From Odiellus spinosus (taxonomy: Eukaryota; Arthropoda; Arachnida; Opiliones; Phalangiidae): a stretch of DNA of 64,000 nucleotides. The stretch is taken from the NCBI GenBank assembly GCA_963920705.1, contig OY987232.1, positions 6,488,200 through 6,552,199 of the forward strand, written 5' to 3'. Below, piece after piece: positions 28,131 to 40,116 of the stretch; within the stretch, counting starts at the first letter, position 1; every line of letters begins with the position of its first letter. The notes below the pieces were generated by a model that was not told the DNA's origin, ran no database searches, and saw only the letters and a program-made list of their open reading frames with translations. The translations under genes and the position numbers were made by a program.

Positions 28131-28645
28131 AAATGTGTTACACCGTTTGGGGTTTTTATTCTATAAAAATATATTTTAAACCATTTGGGGTTGAAAATCA
28201 ACCCCAAAGCCATACTTCGAAATTTAATTAACCCTTTTTAAACCGGTTTTTAACCATTATTTTTAACAGTGATCTAATCTAACCTAACCTTACCTAAAAT
28301 ATAAAAATTTATGGCATTGGTGGAAGACGAAGATTGAAATCAAAAATAAATAATATTTCAATTAAACACTAAATATATTAAACCAATTATTCAAATCAAA
28401 AATATACTAAGATAAACTTGAATAAAAAAAAAAAAATCACACTTAACTCAAAATTCCAACGAGGGTACGAATTTTGAGAACCAGAGTCAGGAAAAATTTG
28501 CTTTATATAATGAATTAAGTTTAATATAAATGCATTTCGAGTAAAAATAAGCAACGTCAATGTTCTTCTTTTAAAACAATATCAGAATTTTGGAAGGTTC
28601 TAGAGTATTTGTATACCAAGTTTCGCGAATAGGTAAAGAGTTAGT

Positions 28646-28879
28646 TCACATTGAACCAATACATGACTTCAGTATACCAAACCTTAAACTCGGTGGTATA
28701 TTGTTAACAGGAGTATTAACCACATTCGATGACCTACTAGCTTTCCTTTGGGCCGCTAAAACTTTCCTCCTTTCATTTTCCCTCCTACGTTACTCTGGAT
28801 CAGCTCTAAGCTCTCTCATTTTCTCTCTAGCGTTACGCTTTTTTAGTTCCTCTTTAATTATACCTTCTTTTCCTTCCAT
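28646..28879 (-). pseudogene. Fragment of a basic, coiled-coil-like protein with an in-frame stop
   Basis: From ATG 28879 the minus strand reads MEGKEGIIKEELKKRNAREK, then MRELRADPE, one TAA, RRRENERRKVLAAQRKASRS and a final NTPVNNIPPSLRFGI region to a TGA at 28646. Charged heptad-like spacing and continuity across the stop suggest a decayed exon of a DNA-binding or element protein. No family identified. The overlapping plus-strand frame has no ATG and is less protein-like. Confidence 0.35.
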
Positions 28880-28933
28880 TTTTTTAAAAGATTTAAATTT
28901 TTAAAGTAAATAAAACACCAACTCTATAATAAA

Positions 28934-30920
28934 TATATCAAAAATGTATTTGCGAACAAAGACCCAGAAGGACACGTTATGATTTCGGAAGGCTGAAGCG
29001 ACAGATATTATATCAAAAATGTCTTTGTGAACAAAGACCCAGAAAGATCTGTTATGATTTCAGGTGGCTGAAGGGACAGATATGTTAAATTTTCTTTTAA
29101 AACGTAAAATTTAATTATAATCGCAATCTGACAGGATTTAGAGTCTAATTTCAAAACAACTGATTTTATTCACTCGCAAATATTTAATAAAAAACATAAC
29201 AGGCGATTTTCTCCCATTGACCCTTAACATTAAATTTGGCTTAATTATTTTTCAGGGAAAACGTGTATTGAATTGTTCTTCTTTAGCATAATGTGAGTTC
29301 ACTTTTTTTTTAACCCCGAATAGTCATGACCAGGCTTGGAAATAAGGCACTAGTCACGACATTTGACTACTAAAATAAATGCCCTGACTACTAAAATTAA
29401 TGAAAATCAGGGGGTAACTAGTCAATTTGACTAGTGAAACATTTACCTGGATTCTAATATTCATCAAACCCAAAAAAGGAAAAAACGAGATTATACACAA
29501 GTGAGAAAAGCTTAAATTCAGTCCTCGCGAATACGACTTACGAGATGGGTAAAGCATTATATTAATACGGTCTTTCCTTCTTGTTTCATACCCCTATTTT
29601 TCCCCCCAGTAGTCAGTGACTACTAAAATAAATAAGGAGAGGGGGCTCAATAATCAGTCTGACTACTAAATAAAATATCCTTATTTCCAAGCCTGGTCAC
29701 GACTCGTACTTCAACAGATCGTTAAAAATACCCGCCGGTTTATAAGAATGGGTATCTTATAGGGACTATTTGCGTTTTTTAAAGCCCCTTTATACTCACC
29801 TTGTTTTCTAGCTTAGCAAACGACGTTGACCGTAACAAATTGAACAGTCAAAGAAGGAGGATTTTAAACGGGGCAAATTTCAGAAAAGATAGGGCTTTTA
29901 AGTTATTCGTAGTTATTTTTCTTCGAGGAAAACCTTATAATTTTATTTTATGATTCCCTTGAAAGAGATCACTTTCTAGCGCCAAAACCTAAATACATAA
30001 GGATAGGTTTTGGAAATTCGCAACCTAAATTGGGACTAAAATACAGCGAATTTTTATTCTGTATAAACTCCTTACTTCAGCACGCATAATGCAATATGAA
30101 CGAATTGCCTCGACTAAAGTCGAGGAGTTATAATAAAACATTTATTTAAATAGTTTTAACCGAGTTTTAACGGAATTTAAAGGTCGGTATTCAAGTATTC
30201 GTCAATTACAAATTTAAGAATATTAATTATCGAAATACATATAGTTAAAGAAAGTATCCATGATTAGCGTATAGCCCCTTTAAACCACATATCTCACAAC
30301 CTTGGTTTGTTTACATATCGAGGACTTAAATAAAGAGCTTTTTAATAGTACACATTCTAGAGCAGATATCACCTTTGAAACAACGACGTTGAGTAATCCC
30401 TGGTTTCGGGATAGCGTGTGGTCTTTTACGAATAGTAATTCAAGTAAGAATAAAAAATGTGTCTGAAATATACTTAAATCTCGGTGAATGAATTAACGAC
30501 TAAGTCGAAAGTTAGAATACCCAATCTTTTCTATCGAACGAAAAGTTTTATTTTGGTTGACACATAATCCCTGAAAAATAATTAAGCCAAATTTAATGTT
30601 AAGGGTCAATGGGAGAAAATCGCCTGTTATGTTTTTTCTTAAATATTTGCGAGTGAATGTTTTTTCTTAAATATTTGCGAGTGAATAAAATCAGTTATTT
30701 TGAAATTAGACTCTAAATCCTGTCAGATTGCGATTATAATTAAATTTTACGATTTAAAAGAAAATTTAACATATCTGTCCCTTCAGCCATCTGAAATCAT
30801 AACAGATCTTTCTGGGTCTTTGTTCACAAAGACATTTTTGATATAATATCTGTCGCTTCAGCCTTCCGAAATCATAACGTGTCATTCTGGGTCTTTGTTC
30901 GCAAGGACATTTTTGATATA
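28934..30920. mobile_element. Long-inverted-repeat element, copy 1
   Basis: Left arm about 28934-29270 and right arm about 30565-30920 are inverted copies (TATATCAAAAATGT then TTTGCGAACAAAGACCCAG). Within each arm the outer ~85 bp is itself repeated twice. The family recurs at 49074-50383. A hAT MITE is inserted at 29331-29695. No transposase. Confidence 0.8.
29331..29695. mobile_element. hAT MITE with 8-bp TSD
   Basis: The inverted terminus CAGGCTTGGAAATAAGG at both ends. Flanks GTCATGAC (29323-29330) and GTCACGAC (29696-29703) match 7 of 8. Interior has GACTACTAAAAT repeats. Confidence 0.85.
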
Positions 30921-31078
30921 ATATCTGTTCCTTCAGTCTTACATTTTATTGTAAACTTCAATATCAGTAGACTTGCCCTCTAATAGTATAAAGTTATATA
31001 TTAATAATATAAACATCGCAATTTTCCATATCGTGAGACTTTTTCTTTAAAAATGGTAAAATATTTAGTTGTATATTA

Positions 31079-31590
31079 TTCAAAAACGTAGGTTTGCTTC
31101 TCACTTCTAAAAAAGGTCATTTATACCCAACGATGGTGGACCAAAGCCGTAAAAGTACGGAAATTAAAAATTCAAAACCGCGAAGGGTTTAAATTAAAAA
31201 TTAACGGTTAAAGAAATAAGAAAGCCAGAGTCTAAGGAAGTAGGAACTTATAGATATTAATATGAATAAAAATTATACAAAAAAAAAGACGTATAAATTC
31301 GACCTATGGAAAGTTTAAATTATGTAGTCATTCTTTAGGGAGACAGCAAAGAGCCATGGGGGAAAGAAAGCCTGTAAGAAAGCGTTTGTAATAGATACTT
31401 CTGTAACTCCATCACTAGAACACACTAAGAGTTGAGAGATAGAAACCTCTGACCTATCAGAATCCTATAGTAGAATCCACCCTTGGACCGGTTATATTTT
31501 ACGTCACCCCTACATATGTAAACATTTCCATTTTTAAGGGTGAATCTACTATTAAAACTTTCCATAGGCCGGATTTGTACGTCTTTTTTG
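31079..31590. mobile_element. Truncated copy of the 33080 element family
   Basis: 31085-31330 parallels 33085-33300 (TTGCTTCTCACTTC, then a shared block ending GGAAAGTTTAAATTATGTAG). An inverted piece (ACTTTCCATAGGCCGGATTT) at 31556 stops abruptly where the 100-bp satellite begins. Confidence 0.6.
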
Positions 31591-32065
31591 CCCTTTAAAC
31601 CCAATTAAAATTAATTTATTCATCATTTTTGATGTTAATACCTCCGGCAGTCGCAGCGAAATCTTTAAATTTTTAGCATTGCCCTTTAAACCTAATTAAA
31701 ATTAATTTTTTCATAATTTTGGATGTTAATAGCTACAGCAGCCGCACTTGATTCAGTCAAATCTCTACATTTTTACCATTGCCCTTTAAACCCAATTAAA
31801 ATTAATTTTTTCATAATTTTTGATTTTAATAGCTGCGGCAGCCGCACTTGATTCAGTCAAATTTCTACATTTTTACCATTGCCCTTTAAACCCAATTAAA
31901 CTAAATTTTTTCATAATTTTTTATGTTAATAGCTGGGGCAGCCGCACTTGATTCAGTCAGATCTCTACATTTTTACCATTGCCCTTTAAACCCAATTAAA
32001 ATTAATTTTTTCATTATTATTGATGTTAATAGCTGCGGCAGCCGCACTTGATTCAGTCCCCTTAC
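31590..32065 (+). repeat. 100-bp satellite, about 4.7 copies
   Basis: Unit with GCCCTTTAAACCCAATTAAA, a GCTGCGGCAGCCGCA palindrome and GATTCAGTCAAATC. A second array is at 50450-51180. Confidence 0.9.
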
Positions 32066-33079
32066 CAAAAAAAGACTTGGCTTTTGGTATGCATTGAGTA
32101 TGAATGTGCATTATAAGTAGGTATTATCATTGTTATTAGTAGTCTCAAGTTGTCCATATATTTTGGTTAACTTTTAATACTAGCAAAAGGTTGGTTTCCA
32201 GTTAATTTTTTCAGGTTAGCAATTAGTTGGTTTAAAGTATTCAGAAGTTTTCTGTGTTTTTTATGTGTGTATTAAGTTGGTTCTCTTTTGCAAAAAAGGT
32301 TTTAGCAGTTTTAGGAATTACTTTTCTAACAGACAACTTAATAACAAGTAACTCAATACTAGCTTATAGTTGGTATTAAGTTTGGCGCAGTTAGCCTTTC
32401 ATTGTCAAGTTGGCATTTAGTTGGTTTAAAATAGTAAGAAATATTATTTTTTTTTAAGTTTGTTTTCTTTCGCATAATGGTTTTAAAAGTTTTTGGAAAT
32501 ATATATCTAAAGAACAACTTATTAATAACTAAATCTAACGTCGATTTTAGTTGGTATTAAGTTTGGTCGTCTATGCTTTATTTCCCTCTGAGTCTCAAAG
32601 TATTTTTTAAGTTGATAATAAGTGGGTTTCTCGTTGTATGTGTTAAGACGAATCTTTTCCCGCTTAAATTGAATTCCTTTCAAGTAATCTTAAAAAGTAT
32701 TCTTATTTTTAAGTTTGTATTAAGTGCGCCCTTAGTTGGCAATACCTAACCCCCAAGGTTTGAATGCATTACTGAAATGGCACAGGATATTAGAGGCGTG
32801 GTTGGTTGTCAAAAGATAAAGGGTCCCATAAAATGAAGTCCGACCTTGGATTTAAGAGTGAAAAAAATGTTGATTGCAAATTTGGATATCATTCTACTTC
32901 CCATAGAAAACAAGTTATTTTCATTAGGAACGGGAGAATTCTCAAAGGTTGCTATTTGCGAAGTTTAGACCTTGCGCGCGAGTTTGCTTCTGGCGAGGAA
33001 GAATAAACTGAAGATAAAAATCGTCACGATTTTAAAATGCTTTTTTCTTGAGTATTTTAAAGCAAATATAATATTATTA
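32066..33079. other. TTAGTTGGT-rich spacer
   Basis: Diffuse repeats of AAGTTGGT / TTAGTTGG (32130-32720), resembling 48550-48960. A 66-codon frame at 32806-33006 begins with TTG and has no recognisable features. Confidence 0.5.
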
Positions 33080-33864
33080 TATAAAAACGTTGTTTTGCTT
33101 CGCACTTCAAAAAAGTGCATTTGTAGGTAAGAATATCAAACCCGTGAAGGGACAGAAACTGTAAATTATCGTTGAAAAAAATATGAATGTCACAGTCTAG
33201 GAAATCAGAAAGCTATAATGAAATAATTAATATGAATAAAAAAATTACATATAAATTCGGCCTATCGAAACTTTAAATTATGTAGAGTTAAAGAATGTAA
33301 AGGTTATAAAAAACCGAGTGTTTGCTTTTACAAGCTGGAAACTGCAACCATCACCATAAGTTATCACCAAAGTCTAGGAGAACGGAAAAAGTAAGAATCA
33401 ACTAAACTTTGGCAGAGGTGTCAGGTGACGATAAGTCACAAGTAAAGGTTTGTTAGTGTAAACCCCGTGGTGAAACATGCTCAAAATCTCGAGTGGCATC
33501 CAAACGGCAACCCCTCTTAAGGAACTATAATTCTTCACCCTAAAAACTAAACATTTCAAAAGCGCCAGCTTAAACTAATTGGTATTACGCAATTCTACCA
33601 TTAAACGCGTAGTAGGCTTTAAGTTACCCTTTCCAAGAGTGATTTCTACGAATGACTTCTACATAATTTAAAGTTATGATAGGCCGAATTTATATGTAAT
33701 TTTTTTATTCATATTAATTATTTCATTATAGCTTTCTGATTTCTTAGACTGTGACATTCATATTTTTTTCAACGAAAATTTATAATTTCTGTCCCTTCAC
33801 GGGTTTGATATTCTTACCTATAAATGCACTTTTTTGAAGTGCGAAGCAAAACAACGTTTTTGTA
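33080..33864. mobile_element. 785-bp element with ~205-bp inverted repeats
   Basis: Left arm 33080-33286 and right arm about 33660-33864 are inverted copies (TAnAAAAACGTTGTTTTGC, then CTTCGCACTTCAAAAAAGTG). The interior has no gene. Relatives lie at 31079 and, one arm only, at about 45193-45300 and 61222-61330. Confidence 0.8.
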
Positions 33865-36800
33865 TAATTAGTGTTTGCTTTTGGAAAAATTAAACACTAG
33901 TAAATCAATTAACCTATTTTTTATATAGTGGTAGGTAATTAAAATTGCAAATTTACAAGTTTAAATTGAAATGATTTAATATATATGATTATTTTATATT
34001 GTACAAACTTTATAATCGGTTATTGTTTTTCTAAATTATGGGGCCCTATAACTGTGGTTTAAGATAAAATATCCTATGGTGCACGCGACATCTTTTTTAA
34101 TCTCGATCGCAGCACGTTATTCGATCTTTTTAAAAGTAAATTGATTAAGTTCTTGTTTTTGCCATATTCAAAAATATTCCCTCGAGCTCCCGCAGAACGA
34201 ACACGTCAATACTCTCAGAATAAAACTATAGTTCTTAAATTTCATTTCACACAGTTTAATGCAGAATTTCTTTCGATTTAGTTGAATATTAACATCGCCA
34301 CAGGTAAATCATGCTTCAAGTCTACAACCGGGCATATAACGAATGAACTGAAGGTCTGAGAGTTGTGTCGTCACAACTTTCGCGCGGGGAGAGAGGAAAA
34401 ATCTCAAAATTGTAAAACGCCCGAGAAACAGAAGTCGAAATTGCCCTATCTAGCGGTTAAGATAGGAACTAAGAAGGCGGTGCTAATTATTTTGCCTTCG
34501 TTGAAGTTCGTTCGCGACTTCGCGCGTCATCTGTAGAATCGTTACGGGGGGTAGGAAATGTAACTAAGAATCTCAGCTTTCCCCTCTCTCTCTCGCGAAA
34601 CGAAAGAGGCTCTCGCCTAGGCGTCGCGAGTTCAAGTTTGATTTACTCTACCAGCAATACTGGGCCATACCGCTCTTCTGTAGAAATTTGGAATACTTAG
34701 GGTGGAATCATTGACTGAGGAAATCGGACCTTCATCATTGTAACCCGTAGTATGTCGTCTTGTAGACTTGGGGATGATTTACTTGTGACATCGCTTAAGC
34801 CGTTGTTTTCATTTTGATGGTTTATACCGTTTAATTTTCATTTTTCACTTAGATTTAAAATGAAACCATTCAGTTTATTTGCCGGTTAATTAAAATTATT
34901 AACAACCCTTAATAAATACTGATTTGCCATGGTGCACCTCATGGGCTATTAGATTAATAGTTTTGACCTAATTAATTGGTACCCTTTTAAAATAGCTTTG
35001 AACTCACTCGTCTTCCTGTGAGGACGCGATACACGACGCGCACAAATAATCGTGGAAGCACGCGCACAATTAAAGGTTGAAATGTATACAGAATACTGGT
35101 CGCTGAAGTCCCGTCATCGCGTGATTTCGAATCATCCGATTGCCCTTTAGATTTTATTTTGCACATGGCGATCGAGCCTTTTTCTTACTCCGTAGAATTA
35201 AACTCAATTTAAAAATTATGACCTCTCTCTTTTAAGTCTCCAGTCCAACCTCAGGATACCAGTAAGTAGAAAAATATATAATTGGTACCATGCCGCGGCA
35301 TACGCGGGCATGGCAACTAAAAGGAATTTAAAGTTTTCTTAAAATTGAGTACACAATGGACCGATTTGTAAAAAAAGGAAGCCCATGTGCAAGAAAAACC
35401 ATTACAACTCTAACCTCTGACCTCGCGCTAGCTAGATACGCGAATCGGAAGACCTAAAAGAAAAAACACCCTACGACTGTAATTGTCCTGGGGGAGTCTC
35501 TGCCGTTTACAAATAAAAGTATTTACGAATTAAAGGGTAGGAGTCAAAGATTTTAAAGGTTATATAGGAAAATATAAATAAAGTCCGAATTTGCCGTTAC
35601 ATATAATATGATGGACTCTTTCTTTGTTTCCATCCATTTATTCATCCAGTACGCTTAGTTTAGAATAAGAACGACGAAAGCGTCACCTCGTAACAAATCC
35701 GCGCATAACGAAGTTATACCTCAATCGCGCCATGGCTCTGTAAGACTCGCTTCATCTCCGAACTCGTCAATTACAAGAGAGACGGGTGATACCAAGGGAT
35801 TACTAGCTAAAGGGATATTGGCTAATTCGAGGGATAAAATATACTAGCCTGACGTGACCTTACTTGCGTTGTTTTAATCTGCTAACTTAAAGATAACTAA
35901 AAGTGATTACCATGAACATCCACTAAGATACTAAAATATCTACTCGAGAATTAACGAGACGATCGAGACCAGAATAAACATTAAACTTTATTATTACAAG
36001 TATAATTCTCATAAATTCAGAGAGCCCTGCAAAAAAAAAGAAAACGAAGTTGTAAAAACAACATCGCGTTAAAGAACATATTTGCAAAAAACTATGCCAA
36101 GTCCTCCGCACTGTTCCTAAAGAAACGTAAGTCTTCCTTTACTCTGCTGTCCAAAAGATGTACTGGATGATGGCCCCAGGCATCTTTCCACAACTTGTCC
36201 TCTACTTGGCCTATCCTAATCCTTGAAGGCTAGGACATTCTAGGCGTCACCACGGAACTTCCACCTCTGCAGCAGGCAAGAGACGTTGACTTTTTTTACA
36301 CGATGTTGAATGCATGAATGTCAGAGAGAGAATGTGTTCTATCCATAGGCGCAAATGACTTTTATCTCTCGAAAAACTACGTCGACGTCCCTTAAAAAAC
36401 GGATTTGGCCTACTGGCGATAGGCCAACTGAAAAAGTATTTACATCCCATTGTAAGAATTGGACGACGAGTCCGAAAGTTCGTTATGTCGAACACGTGAT
36501 AGTACCGAAAGTTCAAATACTCTAAAGGGGCCGACTTTGCGTCGACTGCAACCAAATCAGACTGAGATTGTTGCACTCTACTAACGTAACCTTACCTATA
36601 ATACTATAAGAGGGATGGGTTAGAGCGAGTGTTTAACTAGTTGGAGGGATGACGTAGTTCGAGTGATTAACTAACGTAACCTTACCTAAAATATTACAAG
36701 AAGAGCAAAGAAACAAAATGTCCATTCGAGGTTGTGAACTATCGATAAAGATTCCACTTGAGATTATGTACATGAAGATTATTGTCTATCAAGATTGTGT

Positions 36801-37807
36801 CGCATCGACATTATTTTCTGTCGAGATTGCGTCAAATCGAGATTATATCCCGTCGTTATTGTGTCCTATCGCGCGTGTGTCCAATTTTGTTCTTATATCC
36901 GTATCCTTTCTAGACTCCTTTAAATTCTGCAGCATAATTTAAATTTCCCGCCAACTTTTATAACTAAATCAATTTATTGTACGTCTGTCTCAGAGTCCAT
37001 TTTCTAAGACATTTCAAAATCTTACCGTTATATACCATTTGAGCTAATGTACATTAATACCCAAGTTTATTTACCCTTCGGCTTATAATCATTGATAAAA
37101 AAATCCAGTTCGCACTATAAACGTTAAAAACACTGTTTTGCATTAGACTCAATACGTAGAATTCTAGGCATCGTGCTATATCTTTTAAAACAAAACATGT
37201 ATCGTTTCTAGGTCTCGCGTTTTGCTTTATTATTTATATTTAATTAGACACAAGTTTTTTATTCAACTTCATACACCAACGTTATCATTTTTTCCGTCTT
37301 TCTTTCTAATGTTATCAAAGCTACTGTTATTCAGTCTTAGTATTCAACAAAATAAAAGTATAATAAAAGTATAATAGAACACCCTTGTAAATCTAACACA
37401 TTTATCTCTTTCGAATGCAAACTCCCAGTGAAACGCCGTCTTTCACGGTGTTTCAACGTTATCTATAATATAGCTTTTGTTATCTCAGTCTTAGTATTCA
37501 TCCGAAACGTATAGAAAAATATAAGAGTACCCCCATGATCCTTACATATTGTTCTCTCTCGAATGCAAACTCTCAATGAAACGGCTCGCGGTCGGGAGAC
37601 GAAGGAGACGAAGATTCCAGTTATCAAGACGAAAAAAATTACTACCTCATAAGGGTAATCTCCATAGACGATTCTGATGAAATTGTGAGAGACCTATAAA
37701 TAAACCTGGCCGGCAACGGCCCGGTTTTAATTAACATGTAAACTATATATAGAAGTGTTCACCCCTTTGATTTGTGATAACCCGGATAGTGGTATGGCCC
37801 TATTCTC
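33865..37807. other. Long stretch without a recognised gene
   Basis: Contains two ~85-bp tandem units around CTAACGTAACCTTACCT (36580-36690), a degenerate TCGAGATTGTGTC-like series (36725-36880), and a ~125-bp duplication with TTCGAATGCAAACTC (about 37310-37440 and 37460-37585). The 109-codon minus frame at 36247-36576 has no recognisable domain and is not called. Confidence 0.5.
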
Positions 37808-37912
37808 TTTTTTTAGCTAGACCCAACCCAAGTGGGGTCTAGGTACTGTATTCACTGCGGCGTCGGCGTTCGCCTTGTACAAGAAGACGAAATACGTCAT
37901 CGAATAGAAAAA
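37808..37912 (-). repeat. Inner block of right arm of the giant element
   Basis: Inverted counterpart of 9734-9862 (TAGCTAGACCCAACCC, GAATACAGTACC on the complement, GACGTATTTCGTCTT). It marks the inner limit of detectable arm homology. Confidence 0.85.
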
Positions 37913-37926
37913 TCTATCGTCCTCTT

Positions 37927-38100
37927 AAGGCCCGTTTACAAAAGAGCGGCCAGCTTAAGCCGATGCATGGTACAATAACAAGAGGAGGCATAGGTTCCAA
38001 AATCTCATTTTTAAACGATGTATGAACCTATGCCTCCTGTTGTTATTGCTCCATGCATCAGATTACGCTTCAGCTTTCCACTCTTTTGTAAATGGGCCTT
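37927..38100. mobile_element. 174-bp palindromic MITE
   Basis: The ends AAGGCCCGTTTACAAAAGAG and CTCTTTTGTAAATGGGCCTT are inverted; the internal arms GAGGAGGCATAGGTTC and GAACCTATGCCTCCT extend the palindrome. Confidence 0.8.
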
Positions 38101-38240
38101 TACCTCTCCGAGTGAACTTTTAGTTCACGGAGAGGTTCTGTCTGCTACGTCATTGAATCGGAAAAACTTTCGTCTTCTTACCTCTCCGACTGAACTTTTA
38201 GATCGCGAGAGGTTCTGTCTGTGTGTGACGGCGGAAGAAG
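38100..38240. repeat. Two hairpin units TACCTCTCCGA..TCGG/GAGAGGTTCTGTCTG
   Basis: Two ~80-bp repeats, each with a CTCTCCG...CGnGAGAG inverted pair around GAACTTTTAG. Confidence 0.6.
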
Positions 38241-38559
38241 ACGTCATAAACCACGGCGCTTGATTCTCCAATTAAATTCAAATATGCAGTTATTAGCTTC
38301 TACCTTACTCATTGAAGAGCAGCTTGTTACTTTATAATGATAAACGAACGCCTTATATAGTATCTTTTGGATTCGAGTCTATTTTAGCCTTCTGAGGTTA
38401 TAGCTTTTACTGAATTGAAGCGTAATATTCCATTAAATTAAAATTAAAACTGATTAAATGATTTAACTTAATCTAAAAACCAATGTTGCTGAAACTTAAA
38501 TTTAATATAAAAGATATTTTAGAAGATATTCAATATTTTCTTATAGATTGATTAGATAA

Positions 38560-39128
38560 AGGCGTGTTTTCACGGGTGTCCAAGATAAAATGAATTAATA
38601 AATTTTAGATATTAAGGTGAGTTTTCACGAGTATCCAAGTTAAAAATTAATAAAGATTAGATATAAAGGCGTGTTCACAGGGTATCCAAGATAAAATGAC
38701 TTAATATAGATAAAGGCTCGTACGCACGAGTATCCAAGTTAAAATGACAAAGATAATATATAAATGCCCGTTCGCACGGGTATCTAAATTAAAAATGAAT
38801 AAATATAAGAAATAAAGCCACGTTCACACGGGCATCCAAGATAAATTAATAAAGATTAGATATAAATCCGCGTTCAGACTGGTATCAAAGAAAAATTAAG
38901 ATTAGATATAAAGCCGCGTACACACGGGTATGCAAGATAAATTAATAACGATTAGATATAAAGCCGCTTTCACACGGGTATCCAAGATAAATAAAAAGGA
39001 CTAGATATAAACGCGTTCACACGGGTATCCAAGATAAATTAATAAAGATTAGATATAAAGACGCGTTCACACGGGTATCCAAGATAAATTAATAAAGATT
39101 AGATATGAAGACGCGTTCACAGGTAGCC
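38560..39128 (+). repeat. About 50-bp tandem repeats in the right arm
   Basis: About ten units of CGTTCACACGGGTATCCAAG with AAATTAATAAAGATTAGATA, more homogeneous towards the 3' end. They occupy the position taken by the microsatellite in the left arm. Confidence 0.85.
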
Positions 39129-39131
39129 AAG

Positions 39132-39239
39132 TTGAAAAACATGATTTGAAAAACACGATTTGAAAAACACGATTTGAAAAACACGATTTGAAAAACACGA
39201 TTTGAAAAACACGATTTGAAAAGCACGATTTGAAAAACT
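39132..39239 (-). repeat. 14-bp minisatellite of the right arm, about 8 copies
   Basis: AAAAACACGATTTG units, the inverted counterpart of the array at 2722-2984 with a one-base variant. Confidence 0.95.
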
Positions 39240-39777
39240 TTACGCAACTTCGTGTTTAAAGGAATCTCGAAACGCCATTCAAATTGTTCAAAGATGTTTA
39301 TGCATGCATAACAAGCCCCTGCTAAAGCATCATTCTTTTCAGCCTCTTTTATAATGTCATGGGTCTAGCTATTCCTATGGGCTTGACCATCTTGTTTCTA
39401 ATGGGGCGAGAGGAACCCAAGAAAATAGGAGGGGAAGAGTTCCGTGTATTTTTAAGAAACGAGTCTAACGTGAGAATATATTCCATTTCGATACTATAAA
39501 GACGTAAATAGAATTGTTTGGATTTTATATTATATTTAAGTACGCGAACTTTTTCATAGACGCGAATAGCCGGTTATCCAGTTAGCTTAAAACTTAACGG
39601 TGTTCGCGTGTACAAGAACAGCAACAGAGCTTTTTGGAAATTTATGAGGTAATGTAAAATTTGTTCATTAAATTTAACAGTACAAAAAATTAAGGTAAAG
39701 CTATACGGTTCAACCGAAAAGTATACGGTGGTATCTTGACTTCTTTACTGTGTATTGACGTGAAAGATTTTATTATA

Positions 39778-39980
39778 CAGGGTGGAAACCTTCGCCGGCG
39801 TCCAGTCGAGATACTTCCCCTTACGCATTGTTGTTATTCAGTGAATTGTTAAGGGATTTGCAGGCGCTATTGGGATCAGTTCACTTCAGTTCCACTTAAT
39901 AATCAAAGGTTTCTCCATTGTTATACGTTTGAATACAAGTGATGTAATCCTAGATAAAGCGTCAAACTCTTATCTTCGGG
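39778..39980 (+). repeat. LTR-like direct repeat, left copy (mariner-derived 5' half)
   Basis: 203 bp directly repeated at 44761-44963. The first ~136 bp match the mariner terminus at 45361 with three mismatches; the rest (CTCCATTGTTATACG to CTTATCTTCGGG) does not. TA precedes both copies. It is followed directly by gag coding sequence with no primer-binding site. Confidence 0.85.
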
Positions 39981-40116
39981 CTCATTCCCTGTTACCCCTG
40001 GTTCTTCACAGCCTAGCAGTCCTATTTGCTGGACATGTAATACGGTTGGTCACGTATCCAAATTTTGTCCAAACCGATCTTCGTCCAAAAACTTTCAGGG
40101 CCGAGCGGGAGTTTAG
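39981..40116 (+). pseudogene. gag remnant with CCHC zinc knuckle
   Basis: The open frame ends at TAG 40114-40116 and contains CWTCNTVGHVSKFC, a perfect C-x2-C-x4-H-x4-C knuckle of the nucleocapsid. It overlaps the pol frame by about 50 nt in the frame expected for -1 frameshifting. All gag upstream of it is lost, replaced by the direct repeat. Confidence 0.7.

Larger units (their letters stand above)
18577..28271. mobile_element. CACTA/En-Spm-like two-gene transposon, 9.7 kb
   Basis: The left terminus CACAGTTAAAAATAATGG (18577) and the right terminus, whose complement reads CACTGTTAAAAATAATGG (ending 28271), form the terminal inverted repeat. Both ends have CCCCAAACGGTTTA-type subterminal motifs: about twelve copies on the left and two or three (inverted) on the right. 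Two divergent genes lie inside, one of them a TNP2-like transposase. The CAC start, subterminal repeats and two-gene content fit CACTA. The flanking trinucleotides GTG and ATC do not match, so the expected 3-bp duplication is missing. piggyBac-like MITEs sit in an intron and in the promoter region. Confidence 0.83.

Noticed and set aside
34300-34480. Weak similarity between about 34305-34330 and 54500-54530 (GTAAATCAnGCTTCAAG)
   Set aside because: Only about 20 bp match clearly; too short to define a repeat family by eye.
36247-36576. 109-codon minus-strand frame
   Set aside because: No domain, no splice or promoter support, and no homologous repeat copy in the window.
40089-40096. Classic -1 slippery heptamer at the gag-pol junction
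   Set aside because: The run has five A before C (CAAAAAC), not the AAAAAAC heptamer; frameshifting is plausible but this site is not established.
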